From positions 124,001 to 188,000 of the forward strand of contig PHCC01000003.1 of the NCBI GenBank assembly GCA_002842215.1: a stretch of DNA of 64,000 nt. Direction: 5' to 3'. Under the pieces are notes generated by a model that was not told the origin of the DNA, ran no database searches, and saw only the letters and a list, made by a program, of their open reading frames with translations. The first letter of the stretch is position 1; every line of letters starts with the position of its first letter. A program made the position numbers and the translations under genes. Below are positions 60,714 to 64,000 of this stretch, piece by piece. This DNA comes from Betaproteobacteria bacterium HGW-Betaproteobacteria-9 (GTDB lineage: Bacteria; Pseudomonadota; Gammaproteobacteria; Burkholderiales; Burkholderiaceae_C).

Positions 60714-61478
60714 TTACCTTGGGGCCATCCTCAGCGCGCCGTCGAGGCGGATCGTTTCGCCGTTCAGGTGGCCGTTGCTCACGATGTGGGTGGCGAGTTG
60801 CGCGAACTCTTCGGGCTTGCCCAGGCGCTGCGGGAACGGGATGCTCGCGGCCAGCGATTGCTGGACCGGCTCGGGCAGGGTCTTCATCAGCGGCGTGAGG
60901 AACAGGCCGGGGGCGATGGTGCAGACGCGGATGCCGTGTTGTGCGAGGTCGCGCGCCATCGGCAGCGTCATGCCGGCCACACCGGCTTTGGACGCGCTGT
61001 AGGCCTGCTGGCCGACCTGACCGTCGAAGGCGGCGACGCTGGCGGTGAACACCATCACGCCGCGCTCGCCGTCTTCCATCGGTTCCAGCTTGGCACAGGC
61101 CGCCGCGAACAGGCGGGCTGCGTTGTAGGTGCCGATCAGGTTGATGTTGATGACCCGGGCGAAGTCTTCCAGCGGGGCGGCGTTGCCGTCCTTGCCGACC
61201 ACGCGCTTGGCGCTGCCGATGCCGGCGATCTGCATCAGGATGCGCGCCGGGCCGTGGGCCGCTGCGGCGGCGTCGATGGCGGCCTGCATGCTCTCCGGGT
61301 TGCTCACGTCGCACTGGCAGGCCACGCCGCCGATCTCTGCCGCGACGCGTTGTGCGTTCTCCAGGTTGAGGTCGAGCACCGCGACCTTGGCGCCCAGGCG
61401 GGCGAGTTCGCGGGCGGTGGCTTCACCGAGGCCGGAGCCTCCGCCAGTAACGAGAGCGGCTTGTCCTTGGATGTTCAT
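60714..61478 (-). CDS. SDR family 3-hydroxyacyl-CoA dehydrogenase-like oxidoreductase
   Basis: The 254-residue enzyme has the SDR TGxxxGxG in LVTGGGSGLGEATA, NIAG-region MQIAGIG, catalytic Ser in TASVAAFDGQ and YxxxK in YSASKAG. Full similarity is to 17-beta-HSD10-type 3-hydroxyacyl-CoA dehydrogenases. It oxidises the beta-hydroxy intermediate in chain shortening. It starts 1 bp after the thiolase stop region, so it is coupled to it. Confidence 0.92.
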   Translation of the reverse strand: MNIQGQAALVTGGGSGLGEATARELARLGAKVAVLDLNLENAQRVAAEIGGVACQCDVSNPESMQAAIDAAAAAHGPARILMQIAGIGSAKRVVGKDGNAAPLEDFARVININLIGTYNAARLFAAACAKLEPMEDGERGVMVFTASVAAFDGQVGQQAYSASKAGVAGMTLPMARDLAQHGIRVCTIAPGLFLTPLMKTLPEPVQQSLAASIPFPQRLGKPEEFAQLATHIVSNGHLNGETIRLDGALRMAPR

Positions 61479-61479
61479 T

Positions 61480-62730
61480 TCAGTTTCCTTCCGGGTTCTC
61501 AATGAGGAGGGCGATGCCCTGTCCACCGCCCACGCAGGCGCTGGAGATGCCGTACTTCTTGCCGCTGCGCTGCAGTTCGCGCGCCAGCGTGAGCGTCAGG
61601 CGCACACCGGTGGTGGCGAGAGGATGGCCGAGCGCGATGGCGCCGCCGTTGACGTTCAGGCGCGTGAGGTCCAGTCCGAGTTCGCGGCCCACGGCCAGCG
61701 TCTGGGCGCCCTGGGCTTCGTTGATCTCGAAGCGCGCGATGTCGTCGAGCTTGAGGCCGGTGCGCTCCAGCAGCAGGCGGATGGCCGGCGCCGGGCCGAT
61801 GCCCATGATCTCGGGTGGCACGCCCACGGCGGCTGCGGCGACCACGCGCGCCAGCGGCCGCTTGCCTTGGGCCTTGGCGTAGGCCCCAGAAGCCACCACG
61901 CAGGCGGCGGCCGCGTCCACCAGGGCCGCGCTGTTGCCGCCGGTCTGCACGCCACCGTCGTACACCGGTTTGAGCTTGGCCAGCACCTCGGGCGGCGACA
62001 GGCGCGGGTGGGTGTCGGAGGTGACCTCGGTGACTTTGCCTTGCAGCCGGATGCCGCGCGGTTTGTAGCCTTTCAGCTCGAACTTCTCGCTGATCACGGC
62101 GACGATCTCGCCAGCCAGGAAGCCGCTTTCCTGCGCGGCCACGGCCTTGGCGAACGAGGCCGAGGCAAACGCATCGACCTCTTCGCGCGTGATGCCGTAT
62201 TTCTTCGCCAGGTTCTCGGCGGTCTGGATCATGTTGATGCCGGCCGCCGGGTCCTTCAGGGCTTCCCACATGTAGTCCTTGAAGCCCACCGGCGCGCCGA
62301 GCTTGAAGCCGGTGCGGTGGTCAAACGCGGCGATGGGGTTGCGCGTCATGCTCTCGGTGCCCACCACCAGCGCGGCTTCGCAGGCGCCGCCCTGGATGTG
62401 TTCGCCGGCCTGGCGGAACAGTTCGAAGCCGGTGCCGCAGATGCGCTGCGCCATGATGGCCGGCACCTCCACCGGCACACCGGCGTACAGGCCGATGTGG
62501 CGCGGCAGGAAGAACTGGTCGAAGTCGCCGGGCGCCATGTTGCCCGTGACCACCGAGCCGATGTGATCACCCGGCACACCCGAGCGCGTCAGTGCTTCGC
62601 GGGCGGCCTTGATGCCCAGGTCGGTGGGCGAGATGTGGCCCAGCGCGCCGCAGTAGTCCACCATCGGCGTGCGCACGCCGTCGAGGATGAACACGTCGGC
62701 AAACGCGTTGAAGAAGCCTTTTTGTGCCAT
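61480..62730 (-). CDS. Acetyl-CoA acetyltransferase family thiolase
   Basis: The 416-residue thiolase has active-site C98 (RICGTGFEL), histidine in IALGHPLATTG and the second Cys in SSACVGGGQGIALL. It performs thiolytic cleavage of 3-ketoacyl-CoA, the last step of beta-oxidation-like shortening. The gene is 13 bp after feruloyl-CoA synthase and almost touches the SDR gene. Confidence 0.94.
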   Translation of the reverse strand: MAQKGFFNAFADVFILDGVRTPMVDYCGALGHISPTDLGIKAAREALTRSGVPGDHIGSVVTGNMAPGDFDQFFLPRHIGLYAGVPVEVPAIMAQRICGTGFELFRQAGEHIQGGACEAALVVGTESMTRNPIAAFDHRTGFKLGAPVGFKDYMWEALKDPAAGINMIQTAENLAKKYGITREEVDAFASASFAKAVAAQESGFLAGEIVAVISEKFELKGYKPRGIRLQGKVTEVTSDTHPRLSPPEVLAKLKPVYDGGVQTGGNSAALVDAAAACVVASGAYAKAQGKRPLARVVAAAAVGVPPEIMGIGPAPAIRLLLERTGLKLDDIARFEINEAQGAQTLAVGRELGLDLTRLNVNGGAIALGHPLATTGVRLTLTLARELQRSGKKYGISSACVGGGQGIALLIENPEGN

Positions 62731-62743
62731 GGTGGTTGTCTCC

Positions 62744-64000
62744 TCAGACTTGAGGTTTGATGATGTAGCGCAGGCCTTCAGCGTGCAGCTTGGCCACCGT
62801 GTCCGCGCGGTGCGTCAGCACGGCGCGCTGGTTGATCGATCCCTTGTCGGTGACTTCGCCGCGGTCGATGGTGGGCGGGTCGGCCAGCAGGCAGAGGCGG
62901 GCGATGCGGTTGGCGCTGCCGGTGGCGGTCTTGGCCAGTTCGTTCACGATCGACTGGAACTGTGCCAGCACGGCCGGGTGGTCGAGCACGTCGTGCATCG
63001 AGGCATCCGCGGGCAGGTCGCTGAGGTTGCGCACCGCCGCGGTGGGGAACACCATGGCACCGACTTCCTTGAGGTTGATGCCGGTGAGCACCACGTCCTG
63101 GATGTAGGGTGCGCCGGCCGCGATGATCTTGCCGCGCAACGGACCGACGCTCACGAAGGTGCCGGTGGCGAGCTTGAAGTCTTCGGCGATGCGGCCGTCG
63201 AACTTCAGGCCCATGTGCACGTCGGTTTCGTCGATCCACTTCACCGCGTCGCCGGTCTTGAAGAAGCCTTCTTCGTCAAAGGCCTCGGCCGTCTCCTCGG
63301 GCTGGCGCCAGTAGCCGGGCGTGATGTTGGGACCGCGGTAGCGCACCTCGGTCTTGCCCTGCATGTCCACCAGCTTGAGTTCCAGGCCGGGCGTGGGCAA
63401 GCCGAGGTCGCCGGCCTTCACGTTGGGGTTGGTGACAAAGATGCCGAACGGACCGGACTCGGTCATGCCCAGGCCGGTGGTCATGACGATGCGTTCGCCA
63501 ATCTCGCGCTCCTGGCTTTCGAACAGGCTGTCCCAGATCGGCTGCGCCAGCGCGGCACCGGCGTAGAAGAACATGTTGACCTTCGACAGCAGCGTCTTGC
63601 GCAGCAGGTCGTCGGTCTGCATCGCGTTGGCGATGGCCTCGAAGCCGGTCGGCACGTTGAAGTACACCGTGGGCGCGATTTCGCGCAGGTTGCGCAGCGT
63701 CTCGTGCATCAGCGCGGGCGTCGGCTTGCCATCGTCGATGTACAGCGTGCCGCCGTGGTAGATCACCATGCCGAAGTTGTGGTTGCCGCCAAAGGTGTGG
63801 TTCCAGGGCAGCCAGTCCACCAGCACCAGCGGCTTCTCGGCCAGCACGGGCATGGACTGTGTCATTTGCTGCTGGTTGGCGCACCACAGGCGCTGCGTGT
63901 TGATCACGGCCTTGGGCAGCTTGGTCGAGCCCGAGGTGAAGAGGAATTTGGCGATGGTGTCCGGCCCGGTGGCCGCCATCGCGGCGTCTACCGCGGGCGT
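62744..64000 (-). CDS. fcs: Feruloyl-CoA synthase (acyl-CoA ligase), C-terminal part; 5' end outside window
   Basis: 419 codons are visible and the frame is open at 64000. Motifs include the AMP-binding loop LFTSGSTKLPKAVINTQR, LVDWLPWNHTFGGNHNFG and GTLYIDDGKP, which are typical of feruloyl-CoA synthases rather than fatty-acid ligases, then MTTGLGMTESGP and the C-terminal hinge. It activates ferulate, coumarate or caffeate with CoA and ATP. With the downstream thiolase, SDR, dehydrogenase and thioesterase it suggests CoA-dependent phenylpropanoid degradation. Confidence 0.85.
   Translation of the reverse strand, partial: TPAVDAAMAATGPDTIAKFLFTSGSTKLPKAVINTQRLWCANQQQMTQSMPVLAEKPLVLVDWLPWNHTFGGNHNFGMVIYHGGTLYIDDGKPTPALMHETLRNLREIAPTVYFNVPTGFEAIANAMQTDDLLRKTLLSKVNMFFYAGAALAQPIWDSLFESQEREIGERIVMTTGLGMTESGPFGIFVTNPNVKAGDLGLPTPGLELKLVDMQGKTEVRYRGPNITPGYWRQPEETAEAFDEEGFFKTGDAVKWIDETDVHMGLKFDGRIAEDFKLATGTFVSVGPLRGKIIAAGAPYIQDVVLTGINLKEVGAMVFPTAAVRNLSDLPADASMHDVLDHPAVLAQFQSIVNELAKTATGSANRIARLCLLADPPTIDRGEVTDKGSINQRAVLTHRADTVAKLHAEGLRYIIKPQV

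Overview
The window reads as a high-GC (roughly two thirds G+C by eye) betaproteobacterial chromosome segment. Gene content and protein style point to Burkholderiales, most likely Comamonadaceae: CysTWA with Sbp, a ThiBPQ set under a TPP riboswitch, a feruloyl-CoA synthase cluster, YjgN next to an M48 protease, and GC-rich intergenic repeats. Genus is inference only. About 60 protein genes are packed on both strands. There is no tRNA, rRNA, CRISPR array, insertion sequence or prophage that I can see.

Layout. 1-8.5 kb: tail of a lipoate ligase-like gene, exported MsrB and MsrA, YjgN plus an M48 protease, and a MacB-like ABC exporter (ATPase, permease, adaptor). 8.6-15.3 kb: a compact stress and envelope block with a BON lipoprotein, DUF883 and YqjE proteins, a tiny membrane protein, a hybrid histidine kinase plus a response regulator, a glycine-zipper lipoprotein, a Crp/Fnr regulator and CsbD. 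15.3-21.5 kb: AttH-like lipocalin, a PLP enzyme, an FtsX-type permease, a transglutaminase and a small basic protein. 21.7-26.6 kb: a MarR-controlled EmrAB/outer-membrane-factor efflux operon. 27.5-30.6 kb: a lipase-type antibacterial effector candidate with lipoprotein neighbours and a decayed second effector end. 30.7-34.2 kb: riboswitch-controlled thiamine transporter with a damaged thiP. 34.2-40.1 kb: assorted single genes (YbjQ, DUF4124, MltB-like, beta-CASP nuclease, haloacid dehalogenase, ZIP transporter). 40.3-46.2 kb: sulfate transport operon flanked by two copies of a small membrane protein gene, one of them killed by a stop codon. 46.2-52.5 kb: GGT, GST, VOC protein, TonB-type lipoprotein, D-arginine dehydrogenase, adenosine deaminase, DUF1810. 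52.5-56.4 kb: grpE-dnaK-dnaJ with sigma-32 promoters. 56.5-64 kb: FAH-family hydrolase, then a minus-strand acyl-CoA catabolic operon (feruloyl-CoA synthase, thiolase, SDR, thioesterase, acyl-CoA dehydrogenase, MarR) and an HxlR regulator.

Most striking observation: five transcription units in the 8.6-15.3 kb block share one promoter architecture. It is an inverted repeat GTKCG-N4-CGCAC (spacing GTG-N8-CAC, as in CRP sites), followed in all five by AGAC and then, 18-19 bases later, a -10-like hexamer. The repeat centre therefore lies near -41.5. One of the five promoters belongs to the Crp/Fnr-family gene in the middle of the block, whose recognition helix keeps the Arg-Glu pair that reads GTG in E. 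coli CRP. This looks like a self-contained, autoregulated envelope-stress regulon. The second area of interest is the effector cassette, with an XVIPCD-like C-terminus and an orphan effector 3' end. Several genes are broken in this sequence: thiP, an acyl-CoA dehydrogenase, a lipoprotein and a small membrane protein.
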